The notes under the pieces: generated by a model
Seen by the model: only the letters and a program-made list of their open reading frames with translations
Told to the model about the DNA's origin: nothing
Databases searched by the model: none
Made by a program: the position numbers and the translations under genes
In this document: positions 50,635 through 60,750 of the stretch, in pieces
How positions within the stretch are numbered: the first letter of the stretch is position 1
How the letters are laid out: the number at the start of each line of letters is the position of its first letter
NCBI RefSeq assembly: GCF_024172165.1
Contig: NZ_JAMZEB010000002.1
Span: 7,523,501 to 7,587,500 of the forward strand
Reading direction: 5' to 3'
Origin: Nonomuraea thailandensis
GTDB lineage: Bacteria > Actinomycetota > Actinomycetes > Streptosporangiales > Streptosporangiaceae
DNA: 64,000 bases

Positions 50635-51103
50635 CGCGGGTTGCGCACCTCCTGCCACGACTCGAGGAGCCGGGCCTGCAAGCCGAACATCTCCTTGTGC
50701 TCCTCCGGCTCGGCATGATCGTAGCCGAGCAGGTGCAGGATGCCGTGCGTGCACAGCAGCTCCAGCTCGTCGGCCGTGCTGTGGCCCGCCTCCTCCGCCT
50801 GCCTGGCCGCGACCTGCGGGCAGAGCACGACGTCGCCGAGCAGCGCCGGGTCGGCGGGCCCGTCGGACTCGCCGCGCGCGCCGCCGCCGGGCCGCAGCTC
50901 GTCCATCGGGAACGCCAGCACGTCGGTCGGGCCGGGCTCACCCATCCACTTTTCGTGCAGCTCCGCCATGGCGTCCTCGTCGACCACCACGATGGACAGC
51001 TCGGCGAGCGGGTTGATGCCCATCTCGCCGAGCACGTGAGCGGCCAGGGCGACGATGCTCTCCTCGTCGACCCCCACGCCGGACTCGTTGTTGATCTCGA
51101 TGC

Positions 51104-51107
<4 letters not shown>
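50631..51107 (-). CDS. ybeY: Endoribonuclease YbeY (rRNA maturation)
   Basis: 158-aa metallo-endoribonuclease. The zinc motif HGILHLLGYDH and the preceding GPTDVLAFPMDE are diagnostic. It overlaps phoH by 4 bases and the CNNM gene by 4. Confidence 0.96.
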
Positions 51108-52147
<1,040 letters not shown>

Positions 52148-52264
52148 GGGCAGGCCAGCGGCCTGATGCCTCCCGGTCTCTTTCGGAGTTCGTCTCCGCC
52201 CATCGTATCCGGGAGCAGGCCGATTGCTCTCGTCAATATCACCCGCGTCCCTCGCCCCCCTGTT

Positions 52265-52609
52265 CTAACCGGGCGGCCAGGTCAGGTCGCGCCCGCCGAG
52301 GATGTGGGCGTGCACGTGGAAGACGGTCTGCCCGGCGCCGGCGCCGGTGTTGAAGACGATCCGGTAGCCGCCCTCGGACACGCCGTCGAGGACCGCCACC
52401 TCGTGGGCGGACTTGAGCACCTCGTCGGCGAGACCGTCGTCGGCCTGCGCGAGAGCCGCGGCGTCGGCATGGTGCTCCTTCGGGATGACGAGCACGTGCG
52501 TGGGCGCCTGCGGGTTGATGTCGCGGAACGCCAGGGTCCGGCCGGTTTCGTAAACGATCTCGGCGGGAATCTCGTTGGCGACGATTTTGCAGAAGAGACA
52601 ATCGCTCAC
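52265..52609 (-). CDS. HIT-family nucleotide-binding hydrolase (HinT)
   Basis: 114-aa histidine-triad protein. An N-terminal zinc-like pair lies in CLFCKI, IPAEIVYETGRTLAFRDI follows, and the triad is HVHAHILGG. Such proteins hydrolyse purine nucleoside phosphoramidates. Precedes phoH on the same strand by 117 bases. Confidence 0.93.
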   Translation of the reverse strand: MSDCLFCKIVANEIPAEIVYETGRTLAFRDINPQAPTHVLVIPKEHHADAAALAQADDGLADEVLKSAHEVAVLDGVSEGGYRIVFNTGAGAGQTVFHVHAHILGGRDLTWPPG

Positions 52610-52775
52610 CCGATCACCCTATCGACCCCCTGCCGTTAGCAAGTCCGTTGCGAATCGGTAATCAGCTGTGTCGTGCGAAGGATGATCCACACAGTTAGGG
52701 TGAGTGTGCGACACTTCAGCTGAAAAGACGATTCAGGGTCGGGCGAGCGCCACCTGGCGAGGACACGACTGGGTA

Positions 52776-53399
52776 ATGCACCCTAACGAACCGGGGAAAC
52801 CTCAAGAACCGGAAGAGCGTAAACCCTCTGGGAAGGCCGCGCGTCCCACTGATGTGACCACCGAAACCCTTCTGGCCGACAGGTCGATGGGCGGGGTGCC
52901 GGTCGGGTGGGATGCCGACATGGCCGTGACCGCGCTGTACAGCGCGCACTTTCGGTCGTTGGTGCGTCTCGCCGTGTTGCTGGTGCGCGACATTGCAACA
53001 GCCGAGGAAGTCGTGCAGGATGCGTTCGTCGCCATCCATGGTGCCTGGCGCAGGCTGCGTGACCCCGACAAGGCACTTGCCTACCTGCGTCAATCTGTCG
53101 TCAACAGGTCCCGGTCCGTGCTGCGTCACCGCGCAGTCGTCGAGAAGTACGCCCCCAAGGGCTTGCCCGACGCCCCGAGCGCCGAGAACGGCGCCATCGG
53201 CGAGCTGGAACGCTCCGCCGTGATCGAGGCGTTACGCGCCCTGCCGACCCGACAGAGAGAAGCACTGGTTCTACGCTACTACGGTGACTTGTCCGAAGCT
53301 GAGATCGCCCACGCCATGGGGATCAGCAAGGGCGCGGTCAAGAGCCACACCGCACGTGGCATGGCCGCCCTGCGATCGGTCCTGGAGAAGATGTCATGA
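52776..53399 (+). CDS. SigE-family ECF sigma factor
   Basis: 207-aa ECF sigma factor. Region 2: LYSAHFRSLVRLAVLLVRDI and AEEVVQDAFVAIHGAWRRLR. Region 4: LPTRQREALVLRYYGDLSEA and MGISKGAVKSHTARGMAALR. The ATG at 52776 is preferred: a TAGGGT box at 52696-52701 would place transcription start beyond the GTG at 52704, the main alternative. It shares ATGA with the next gene. The pair reads against the flanking rsmE and HIT genes. Confidence 0.9.
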   Translation: MHPNEPGKPQEPEERKPSGKAARPTDVTTETLLADRSMGGVPVGWDADMAVTALYSAHFRSLVRLAVLLVRDIATAEEVVQDAFVAIHGAWRRLRDPDKALAYLRQSVVNRSRSVLRHRAVVEKYAPKGLPDAPSAENGAIGELERSAVIEALRALPTRQREALVLRYYGDLSEAEIAHAMGISKGAVKSHTARGMAALRSVLEKMS

Positions 53400-54049
53400 C
53401 CCAGCCCCCCGACGAGTACGGCGATCTCCTGCGCCGTGCGCTCCGAGCGGAGGCGGACGCGGTCGTGCCCTCGCCGGAAGGACTGGAGATCATCCGCGCC
53501 CGCATCTCGCGGCGCGGTGTCCGTAACCTGTTCTGGTGGCGGGCGGGCGCGGCCGGCGTCGGCGCGGTCCTGGTGGCCGGCGCGATCGTGATGGCGGTCC
53601 CCAACCTGCGCTCCCAGATCATCCAGCAGACCGTCGCCCCCGCAGGCGTCGAGACCTCTTCCGAGGTCCCGTCCAACTCCTCCACCACGCGCTCCCACCA
53701 GCCGCCGCCGGAGGACCCGGCTCCCCAGCAGTCGCAGCCGGCCGTCGTGGTGCCCGAATCGTCGGCACCGCCCTCCCCCAAGCCCACGCGCAAGGCCGAG
53801 TCGACCAGCAGGCCGTCGCCCTCTCCAAGCCCGACGCCGACCGACTGCCCCTCGCCGCTCGCCGAGCAGGCCGAGCCGCCCGCCGACTGCCCCGAGGCCT
53901 CGCCCACGCCCACGCCGACCGCGGAGGAGCCGGCGACGGGGCAGCCCTCGGCGTGCCCGCCCGAGGAGTGCCCGCCGCCCGACGAGGCGACGGAGACGCC
54001 CACCGAGCTGGCCAGCCCCCTGCTGGACAACTCCCAGACCACGCCCTAG
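53396..54049 (+). CDS. Membrane protein with Pro/Ser-rich ectodomain, sigma-factor partner
   Basis: 217-aa protein. A cytoplasmic N-terminus (about 1-46), one membrane helix (about 47-67: WWRAGAAGVGAVLVAGAIVM) and an extracellular tail rich in Pro, Ser, Thr and Glu with no folded-domain signature. It is coupled to the SigE-type gene by ATGA, so it is a candidate anti-sigma factor, although no zinc-finger (HxxxCxxC) motif is present. Confidence 0.75.
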   Translation: MTQPPDEYGDLLRRALRAEADAVVPSPEGLEIIRARISRRGVRNLFWWRAGAAGVGAVLVAGAIVMAVPNLRSQIIQQTVAPAGVETSSEVPSNSSTTRSHQPPPEDPAPQQSQPAVVVPESSAPPSPKPTRKAESTSRPSPSPSPTPTDCPSPLAEQAEPPADCPEASPTPTPTAEEPATGQPSACPPEECPPPDEATETPTELASPLLDNSQTTP

Positions 54050-54080
54050 CGGGGGCTCCCGTACCGCTCCAGCCGAGCTC

Positions 54081-54806
54081 CTACCAGCGTCCCGTACGGC
54101 TGAGCAGCACGGCCGCCGCGGCGACCCCGGCCGTGGACGTCCGCAGGACCGTCGGCCCGAGCAGCACCGACGTCGCCCCGGCGGCGCGGAACCCGGCCAG
54201 CTCCTCCTCCGAGACGCCGCCCTCCGGCCCCACGACCACCACGATGTCGCCGCCCGCGGGCAACGGCACGCCCGACAGCGGCTCGGCCGCCTCCTCGTGC
54301 AGCACCAGCCCCAGCGCGGCCTCCGACAGGAGCCGCTCGACCTGCCTGGTGGAGGCCAGGTCGGCCACCTCGGGCAGGTGGAAGCGGCGGGCCTGCTTGC
54401 CCGCCTCGCGGGCGGTGGCGCGCCAGCGGCCCAGCGCCTTGGCGACCTTGTCGCCCTTCCACTGCGTGATGCTGCGCGAGGCGGCCCACGGGACGATGAC
54501 GTCCACGCCGGCCTCGGTCATCATCTCGACCGCCAGCTCGCCCCTGTCGCCCTTGGGCAGCCCCTGGACGACGACGAGCCTGGGCCGGGGCGCCTCGACG
54601 TCGTAGCGGCGCAGCACGTCGAGGCGGAGCGCGTCCTTCAGCGTCTCGCGCACGACACACTCGGCGACCGCGCCGGCCCCGTCGGTCAGGTCGACCCGCT
54701 CGCCGGGCCGCAGGCGGCGCACGGAGGCCGCGTGCCGCCCCTCGGGGCCGCCGAGCGTCAGCTCAGGGCCGTCGAGGCCCTGAGCGAGGAAGACCGGGAC
54801 CGTCAC
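54081..54806 (-). CDS. rsmE: 16S rRNA (uracil1498-N3)-methyltransferase
   Basis: 241-aa SPOUT methyltransferase. GPEGGVSEEE and the knot segment LLGPTVLRTSTAGVAA are RsmE motifs; VVVQGLPKGDRGELAVEMMT and EAGVDVIVPWAASRS precede them. It overlaps dnaJ by 4 bases. Confidence 0.95.
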   Translation of the reverse strand: MTVPVFLAQGLDGPELTLGGPEGRHAASVRRLRPGERVDLTDGAGAVAECVVRETLKDALRLDVLRRYDVEAPRPRLVVVQGLPKGDRGELAVEMMTEAGVDVIVPWAASRSITQWKGDKVAKALGRWRATAREAGKQARRFHLPEVADLASTRQVERLLSEAALGLVLHEEAAEPLSGVPLPAGGDIVVVVGPEGGVSEEELAGFRAAGATSVLLGPTVLRTSTAGVAAAAVLLSRTGRW

Positions 54807-55942
54807 CGGCCGTTGAAGGCGTCGCGCAGCCGGGAGAAGAAGCCCTGCTGGCCCGGCGCGAACTTGCCCGGCGGGCGCTCCTCGCCCCGCTGCTTGGCCA
54901 GCTCGCGCAGCAGGTCCTCCTGCGCGGTGTCGAGGCGGGTCGGGGTCTCGACGTTGACGTGGATCAGCAGGTCGCCCCTGCCGGACTCGTTGAGCCGCTG
55001 GACGCCGCGGCCGTACATGGTGATGACCTGCCCGGACTGCGTGCCGGGGCGGACGTCCACCTCTTCGGAGCCGTCAAGCGTCTCGACCGCGAGGATGGTG
55101 CCGAGCGCGGCGGCCGTCATCGGGATCTGGACGGTGCAGTGGAGGTCGTCGCCGCGCCGTTCGAAGATCTCGTGGGGCCGCTCGACGATCTCGAGGAACA
55201 GGTCTCCGGGCGGGCCGCCGCCGGGGCCGACCTCGCCCTCGCCGGCGAGCTGGATGTGGGTGCCGTCCTCGACGCCCGCCGGGATGCGGACCTTGATGGT
55301 GCGGCGGGTGCGCACGCGGCCGTCGCCGGAGCACTCCTGGCAGGGGTGGCGGATGATCGAGCCGAAGCCGCCGCACTGCGGGCAGGGGCGCGAGGTCATG
55401 ACCTGGCCCAGGAACGAGCGGGTGACCTGGGAGATCTCGCCGCGACCGTTGCACATGTCGCAGGTGTCGGGGTGGGTGCCGGGCGCGGCGCCGGCCCCGT
55501 GGCACACCTCGCACAGCACGGCCGTGTCGACGACCAGCTCGCGGGTGGTGCCGAACGCGGTCTCGCGCAGGTCGAGCTCCACCCGGATGGTGGCGTTGCG
55601 GCCCCTGCGGGCACGCGAGCGCGGGCCCCTGGCGCCGGTCGCGGTGCCGAAGAAGGCGTCCATGATGTCGCTGAACGGGAAGCCCGCGCCGAAGCCGCCG
55701 GCGCCCGCCGCCGCGCCCGCGCCGCCGAAGGGGTCGCCGCCCAGGTCGTACATCTGGCGCTTGTTCGGGTCGGACAGCACCTCGTAGGCCTGCGTGATCT
55801 CCTTGAACCGCTCCTGGGTCTCGGGATCGGGGTTCACGTCGGGGTGCAGCTCGCGGGCGAGTCGGCGGTAAGCCTTCTTGATCTCATCCTGACTTGCGTC
55901 ACGGCGCACCCCGAGGGTGGCGTAGTAGTCGCTGTTTGCCAC
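54803..55942 (-). CDS. dnaJ: Chaperone DnaJ (hrcA-linked copy)
   Basis: 379-aa type I DnaJ. J domain with HPD in ELHPDVNPD, a Gly/Phe-rich region (GAGAAAGAGGFGAGFPF), four zinc repeats (CEVCHGAG, CDMCNGRG, CPQCGGFG, CQECSGDG) and the substrate-binding C-domain. It lies 11 bases after hrcA, so both are under HrcA/CIRCE control. Confidence 0.97.
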   Translation of the reverse strand: MANSDYYATLGVRRDASQDEIKKAYRRLARELHPDVNPDPETQERFKEITQAYEVLSDPNKRQMYDLGGDPFGGAGAAAGAGGFGAGFPFSDIMDAFFGTATGARGPRSRARRGRNATIRVELDLRETAFGTTRELVVDTAVLCEVCHGAGAAPGTHPDTCDMCNGRGEISQVTRSFLGQVMTSRPCPQCGGFGSIIRHPCQECSGDGRVRTRRTIKVRIPAGVEDGTHIQLAGEGEVGPGGGPPGDLFLEIVERPHEIFERRGDDLHCTVQIPMTAAALGTILAVETLDGSEEVDVRPGTQSGQVITMYGRGVQRLNESGRGDLLIHVNVETPTRLDTAQEDLLRELAKQRGEERPPGKFAPGQQGFFSRLRDAFNGR

Positions 55943-55953
55943 TTATCGACCTC

Positions 55954-56964
55954 TTATGATGCAGCCAGGATCTGGCTGACGTAGCGTGCCACCGCGCGTA
56001 CGGCGCCCATCGTCACGGGATAGTCCATCCTGGTGGGCCCCAGCACACCGAGCCGGGCCAGTTGGTTGTCGCCAGAACCGTATCCGGTCGCGACGACGGA
56101 TGTCCCCCGCAGGTACGGGTTTTCCGCGCCGATGCGCACGGTGAGCGCGGACGGGGTATCGGAAGTCTCGCCGAGCAGCCGGATGAGGACGACCTGCTCC
56201 TCCAGTGCCTCCAGCACGTCGCGCAGGCCGGTGGTGAAGTCGGCGCCGGCGAGATTGGCCGCGCCGGCGAACACGATCTTCTCGTCGTGCCGCTCGACCA
56301 GCGTCTCCAGCAGCACCGAAAGGATCGTCGCCGCGGCGGGCCGGTCTTCTGGAGCCAGCCGCTCGGGCAGGTCGGCGACCAGCTCGGGCACGGTGCTCAG
56401 GCCGCACCCGTCGAGGCAGGCGTTGAGCACGGCGCGCAGGTGCGCGATCCGGGCGTCTTCGATCGCCTCGGGCAGCTCCACCACGCGCTGCTCGACGCGG
56501 CCGGTGTTGGTGATGAGCACGAACATGACCCGCCGGTCGTTCAGCGGGACCAGCTCGACGTGCCTGACGGTCGAACGGGTCAGCGTCGGATACTGCACCA
56601 CCGCCACCTGCCTGGTCAGCTGCGCGAGCAGCCGGACCGTGCGGGTCACCACGTCGTCGAGGTCGACCGCGCCGGCCAGGAAGGTCTCGATCGCCCTGCG
56701 CTCGGCTCCCGACAGCGGCTTGACCTGCGAGAGCCGGTCGACGAACAGGCGGTAGCCCTTGTCCGTCGGCACGCGGCCCGCGCTGGTGTGCGGCTGGGTG
56801 ATGTAGCCCTCCTCCTCCAGCGCGGCCATGTCGTTCCTGACCGTCGCCGGGGAGACCTTCAGGTTGTGGCGCTCGGCGAGCGCCTTGGAGCCCACCGGTT
56901 CGTTGGTGGACACGTAGTCTTCGACAATGGCGCGGAGCACCGCCAGCTTCCTATCGTCGAGCAC
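55954..56964 (-). CDS. hrcA: Heat-inducible transcription repressor HrcA
   Basis: 336-aa repressor of class I heat-shock genes. The N-terminal winged helix (LDDRKLAVLRAIVEDYVSTN, ERHNLKVSPATVRNDMAALE, TSAGRVPTDKGYRLFVD) is canonical, followed by the GAF-like dimerisation half. GTG 56964 has AGGAGGTGA ahead. A CIRCE operator lies 42-68 bases upstream, giving autoregulation. Confidence 0.97.
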   Translation of the reverse strand: MLDDRKLAVLRAIVEDYVSTNEPVGSKALAERHNLKVSPATVRNDMAALEEEGYITQPHTSAGRVPTDKGYRLFVDRLSQVKPLSGAERRAIETFLAGAVDLDDVVTRTVRLLAQLTRQVAVVQYPTLTRSTVRHVELVPLNDRRVMFVLITNTGRVEQRVVELPEAIEDARIAHLRAVLNACLDGCGLSTVPELVADLPERLAPEDRPAAATILSVLLETLVERHDEKIVFAGAANLAGADFTTGLRDVLEALEEQVVLIRLLGETSDTPSALTVRIGAENPYLRGTSVVATGYGSGDNQLARLGVLGPTRMDYPVTMGAVRAVARYVSQILAAS

Positions 56965-57005
56965 GTGCTCACCTCCTGCCTCTGTCCATATCAGGAACGC
57001 GAGGT

Positions 57006-57032
57006 CTAGCACTCTGTGTTCCCGAGTGCCAA
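57006..57032. promoter_or_regulatory. CIRCE operator
   Basis: CTAGCACTC (57006-57014), nine bases, GAGTGCCAA (57024-57032). The consensus is TTAGCACTC-N9-GAGTGCTAA, so each arm has one mismatch. It lies between divergent hrcA and the 57124 gene. Confidence 0.88.
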
Positions 57033-57123
57033 GTGTACGGCTCTCGCCCACAAGGTGCGATAACACCGCGTCCCACATCCTGCTTCTAGCTTCTTGGAAG
57101 CGACTGGCCCCACACTTGCCCCT

Positions 57124-57927
57124 ATGACCGACGATTCCCGGCCCCCGTCGTACGGCCCCCCGCCTGGGCAGGGTCCCTACCACGGTCAGCCGCAGCCTCC
57201 TCAGTACGGCCCGCAGCCGGGGTCCCAGCCGAATCCCGGCCAGGCGCCGCCGTCTCCGTACTGGCAACCGCCGTCAGGGCAGGCGCAGCCCGGAATGGCC
57301 CCGCCGCCGTTCGGCCCGCCACCTCAGTACGGACAATACGGCCAACAAGCACAATTTCCGCCACGAATCAACTCCAAAGACATAAAGCCCCGCTTGTGGT
57401 GGCTCGCGGCGGTCTGGGGCGTCTTCCTGGTGTGCTGCGTGGCCGGGGCGCTCCTGTTCACCGGCGGCATCGTGAGCAGCGTGTCGGATCTGGCCCCGAC
57501 CAGGACGTTCGCGTCCGGTGAGAGCGTCACGGTGCCGATCGACCCGGCCCAGAAGCCCGGCGTGTACATCGCCAGCGACACTCAGGTCAGCTACGACTGC
57601 GCCATCACCGGCGGCCCCGGGCAGGCCAGGCTCGCCAGGACCACGGGCTCCCAGAAGGTCACGGCGGGGGGCACCGTCTGGGAGCAGTTCCTCGTGATCA
57701 ACGCGCCCGCCAAGGGCGACTACCAGCTCACCTGCACCAACCAGGAGCAGGCCGCCGTCCGGTACGGCGTGGGCCGCGACGCCTTCTCCGCCGTGGGCGG
57801 CATCACCGGTGGGCTCGCCGCCCTGTTCCTGATCCCGGGAGCCGGGCTGCTCGTCGCGATCGGCGGCACCATCACCGTCCTGGTCCGGCGCAGCGGCGCC
57901 CGCAAGCGCCTTGCGGTCGGCGGGTGA
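57124..57927 (+). CDS. Pro/Gln/Gly-rich membrane protein
   Basis: 267-aa protein. A disordered N-terminus (about 1-82) of PPPGQ, PQYGPQPG and QYGQYGQQ type precedes a membrane helix (about 91-114), an extracytoplasmic domain with two cysteines (near 157 and 201; YDCAITGG, LTCTNQEQ) and a second helix (about 215-250). No known family. It is divergent from hrcA, sharing the CIRCE-bearing region, so heat control is possible. Confidence 0.75.
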   Translation: MTDDSRPPSYGPPPGQGPYHGQPQPPQYGPQPGSQPNPGQAPPSPYWQPPSGQAQPGMAPPPFGPPPQYGQYGQQAQFPPRINSKDIKPRLWWLAAVWGVFLVCCVAGALLFTGGIVSSVSDLAPTRTFASGESVTVPIDPAQKPGVYIASDTQVSYDCAITGGPGQARLARTTGSQKVTAGGTVWEQFLVINAPAKGDYQLTCTNQEQAAVRYGVGRDAFSAVGGITGGLAALFLIPGAGLLVAIGGTITVLVRRSGARKRLAVGG

Positions 57928-57932
57928 TTTGC

Positions 57933-57938
57933 TACGGT
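57933..57938 (+). promoter_or_regulatory. TACGGT -10 box of the DUF3097 gene
   Basis: TACGGT lies 6 bases before GTG 57945, a leaderless arrangement. Confidence 0.5.
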
Positions 57939-57944
57939 CCCCGT

Positions 57945-58754
57945 GTGTACGAGGGCGATGTGCTGGCGGGAAATTGGCGGCGGCCGGGCAAGGGGAAGAT
58001 CCCGAAAGTGCCCGCCGAGCTGGACCTCGTCGTCGAGGACGCCGACAGCGGCTTCTGCGGCGCCGTGGTGGCCTGCGACAAGGAGGCCGTCACGCTGGAG
58101 GACCGGTTCGGCAAGCGCCGACTGTTCCCGCTCGCGCCGGCCGCCTTCCTGCTGGAGGGCAGGCCCGTGACGCTGGTACGCCCCGCCGCGGCCCCCGCCG
58201 CCGGGCCCAGGCGCAGCGCGTCGGGCTCGATCGCCGTGGAGGGGCTGCGCGCCAGGGTCGCCAGGCAGAGCCGGATCTACGTGGAGGGCGTGCACGACGC
58301 CGCCCTCGTGGAGAAGATCTGGGGCCATGACCTGCGGGTCGAAGGGGTCGTGGTCGAGTACCTGGAGGGCGTGGACGACCTGCCCGCCATCGTGGCGGAG
58401 TTCGGCCCCGAGCCGGGGCGCCGGCTGGGCGTGCTGGTCGACCACCTGGTGCCCGGGTCCAAGGAGAGCAGGATCGCCGCCGAGATCACCTCGCCGGACG
58501 TGCTCGTGGTGGGGCACCCGTACATCGACATCTGGCAGGCGGTCAAGCCGTCCGTGCTGCGCATCCCCGCCTGGCCCGACGTGCCGCGCGGAGTGCCGTG
58601 GAAGGAGGGCGTCATCGCCGCGCTCGGCTGGCGGATGGAGCCGGCGCAGGCGTGGCGGCGGATCCTCGGCGCCGTCTCGACGTACACGGACCTGGAGCCG
58701 GAGCTGCTCGGCCGGGTCGAGGAACTGATCGACTTCGTTACGGAGGCACCATGA
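57945..58754 (+). CDS. DUF3097 family protein
   Basis: 269-aa actinobacterial conserved protein. An OB/Tudor-like N-terminus (VYEGDVLAGNWRRPG; DADSGFCGAVVACDKEAVTL) is followed by a Toprim-like half, YVEGVHDAALVEKIWGHDLR and GVLVDHLVPGSKESRIAAEI. The pattern of E and D residues (VEGxHD, VDH) suggests metal-dependent nucleic-acid work, but function is unproven. The start is GTG 57945 (family-like and fits the promoter); a GTG at 57924 is the alternative. ATGA junction with the DUF4870 gene. Confidence 0.85.
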   Translation: MYEGDVLAGNWRRPGKGKIPKVPAELDLVVEDADSGFCGAVVACDKEAVTLEDRFGKRRLFPLAPAAFLLEGRPVTLVRPAAAPAAGPRRSASGSIAVEGLRARVARQSRIYVEGVHDAALVEKIWGHDLRVEGVVVEYLEGVDDLPAIVAEFGPEPGRRLGVLVDHLVPGSKESRIAAEITSPDVLVVGHPYIDIWQAVKPSVLRIPAWPDVPRGVPWKEGVIAALGWRMEPAQAWRRILGAVSTYTDLEPELLGRVEELIDFVTEAP

Positions 58755-59533
58755 GCCAGGACCCGACCCAGCCGCCGCCCGACGACGACGCCACACGCAG
58801 GGTCACCCCCGAGGACCTTCCGCCGGCGCGGGGCTCCGGGCCCCAGTACCCGGGTCACGGCCGGCCGTCCGGCCCCGCCTCGCAGCCGGGTCACGGGCCG
58901 CAGGGCCCTTCCTTCGGACCGCAGGGCCCTTCCTTCGGGCAGCAGGCCCCCTACGGGCCGTCGGCCCCTTACGGGCAGCAGCCCGGCTCGGCGCCCGACT
59001 TCGGCCCGCAGGCCCCCTACGGGCAGCAGCCCGGCTCCGCCCCCGGCTTCGGTCAGCCCGGCGGCTACCCTCCGCCCGGCGGCTACCCTCCTCCTGGGGG
59101 TTACGGCGCGCCGGGAGGTCACGTCCCGCCCGGGGGGCACGCCGCGCCGCCCGGCTACGGTTACGCGCCCGGCAGGGGCGAGCCGTACATCCCGGGCAGG
59201 TTCGGCCCCCGTCCCGGCACCGACGACACCCAGATGGCCATGCTGTCCCACCTGCTGGGCCTGCTGGTCTCGTGGATCGGTCCGCTGATCATCTACCTGA
59301 TGAAGAAGGACGAGTCCCCGTACGTGAGGGACCAGGCGGCCGAGGCGCTCAACTTCCAGATCACGATGTTCATCGGCTACCTCATCTCGAGCATCCTGAT
59401 GATCGTGGTGGTCGGCTTCGCGCTGCTGCCGGTCGTCTGGATCCTGTCGCTGATCTTCCACATCCAGGCGGCGATGGCCACCAACAAGGGCGCGCGCTAC
59501 CGCTACCCGTTCTCCATCCGGATGATCACCTAG
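58751..59533 (+). CDS. DUF4870 domain membrane protein with Pro/Gly-rich N-terminus
   Basis: 260-aa protein. Residues 1-155 are disordered repeats (PYGQQPGSAP twice, GPQGPSF twice, GGYPPP). Then comes a DUF4870 domain: DDTQMAMLSHLLGLLVSWIG, YLMKKDESPYVRDQAAEALN and two more helices. The family is of unknown function, widespread in Gram-positives. ATG 58751 overlaps the DUF3097 stop; tail-to-tail 4-base overlap with hemW. Confidence 0.88.
   Translation: MSQDPTQPPPDDDATRRVTPEDLPPARGSGPQYPGHGRPSGPASQPGHGPQGPSFGPQGPSFGQQAPYGPSAPYGQQPGSAPDFGPQAPYGQQPGSAPGFGQPGGYPPPGGYPPPGGYGAPGGHVPPGGHAAPPGYGYAPGRGEPYIPGRFGPRPGTDDTQMAMLSHLLGLLVSWIGPLIIYLMKKDESPYVRDQAAEALNFQITMFIGYLISSILMIVVVGFALLPVVWILSLIFHIQAAMATNKGARYRYPFSIRMIT
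58898..58939 (+). repeat. Two 21-bp tandem repeats within the DUF4870 gene
   Basis: CCGCAGGGCCCTTCCTTCGG plus one base, twice, encoding PQGPSFG; a longer repeat coding PYGQQPGSAP follows around 58965-59045. Confidence 0.75.
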
Positions 59534-60750
59534 ACCAGCAGGTCCCGGATCAGGGCGTCCGCCAGGAGCCGCCCCTGCAGGGTCAGCACCAGCCGCCCCC
59601 GCTTGAACGCCTCGGGCTGCAGCAGCCCGCGGGCCAGCGCGCTCGCCACGGTGGTGCGCGCGGCCGGCGCCACGTCGGCCAGCGGGTAGCCGGAGTCGAG
59701 CCGGAGCTCCAGCATCAGCCGCTCGGCGTCGCGGTCGTCCTGGGCGAGGACCTCGCGGGCGTGGGCGGGCGAGGCGCCGGCGGCCAGCCGCTGGGCGTAG
59801 GCGGCGGGGTGCTTGACGTTCCACCAGCGGGTGCCGCCGACGTGGCTGTGGGCGCCTGGGCCGGCCGCCCACCAGTCGCCGCCGGTCCAGTAGAGCAGGT
59901 TGTGCCGGCAGCGGGCCTCGTCGGAGACGGCCCAGTTGGACACCTCGTACCAGCGGAACCCGGCCTCCGCGAGCAGTTCGTCGGCGATCAGGTAGCGGTC
60001 GGCGGCCACGTCGTCGTCGGGCATGGGCAGCTCGCCGCGCCGGATGCGGGCGGCCAGCCTGGTGCCGTCCTCGACGATCAGCGAGTACGCCGACACGTGG
60101 TCGGGCCCCGCCTCGATCGCCGCGCTCAGGGAGGCCCGCCAGTCGTCGTCGGTCTCGCCCGGCGTGCTGTAGATCAGGTCGAGGTTGACGTGCTCGAACC
60201 CGGCCTGCCTGGCCTCGCGCACGGCCGCCGCGGCCCGCCCGGGCGTGTGCCGGCGGTCGAGCACCCGCAGCACGTGCTCGCGGGCGCTCTGCATGCCGAA
60301 GCTGACCCTGTTGAAGCCGCCGTGACGCAGCTTCTCCAGGTAGGAGGGGTCGACGGACTCGGGGTTGGCCTCCGTGGTGACCTCGGCCCCCGGCCTCAGC
60401 CCGAACTCGGAGCCGATCGCGGCCAGGATCCTGGCCAGGTCTTCGGGCGGCAGCAGCGTGGGCGTGCCACCCCCGAAGAACACCGTCTCCACCGGCAGGT
60501 CGGCCTCGCCCAGGACGCGGCGCGCGAGGCGCACCTCCTCCACCACCGTGTCGGCGTAGTCGCGGTGGGAGGCGCCGGGCCCCAGCTCGGCGGCGGTGTA
60601 GGTGTTGAAGTCGCAGTAGCCGCAGCGCGTCACGCAGAACGGCACGTGCACGTAGAAGCCGAACGGGCGCTCGCCGAGGCCGCGCAGGGCGGTGTCGGGC
60701 AGCTCGCCCGAGGTGGGCGCGGGATCGCCGTCAGGCAAAGTGGATGGCAC
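59530..60750 (-). CDS. hemW: Radical SAM heme chaperone HemW
   Basis: 406-aa radical SAM protein. Cluster cysteines 39, 43 and 46 in FCVTRCGYCDF, then FFGGGTPTLLPPEDLARIL, TTEANPESVDPSYLEKL and FNRVSFGMQS. The HemW form (CxxxCxxCxF) and the C-terminal HemN-like domain are seen; it is a heme chaperone rather than coproporphyrinogen oxidase. GTG 60750 is chosen; no Shine-Dalgarno is visible and CAAACT lies 7 bases ahead. A longer frame upstream encodes only Pro/Val repeats antisense to the next gene. Confidence 0.93.
   Translation of the reverse strand: MPSTLPDGDPAPTSGELPDTALRGLGERPFGFYVHVPFCVTRCGYCDFNTYTAAELGPGASHRDYADTVVEEVRLARRVLGEADLPVETVFFGGGTPTLLPPEDLARILAAIGSEFGLRPGAEVTTEANPESVDPSYLEKLRHGGFNRVSFGMQSAREHVLRVLDRRHTPGRAAAAVREARQAGFEHVNLDLIYSTPGETDDDWRASLSAAIEAGPDHVSAYSLIVEDGTRLAARIRRGELPMPDDDVAADRYLIADELLAEAGFRWYEVSNWAVSDEARCRHNLLYWTGGDWWAAGPGAHSHVGGTRWWNVKHPAAYAQRLAAGASPAHAREVLAQDDRDAERLMLELRLDSGYPLADVAPAARTTVASALARGLLQPEAFKRGRLVLTLQGRLLADALIRDLLV

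Noticed and set aside
52704..52775. N-terminal extension of the SigE-type factor from GTG 52704
   Set aside because: The TAGGGT box at 52696-52701 would place transcription start at or beyond that codon, and the extension has no sigma-like sequence. It stays an alternative start.
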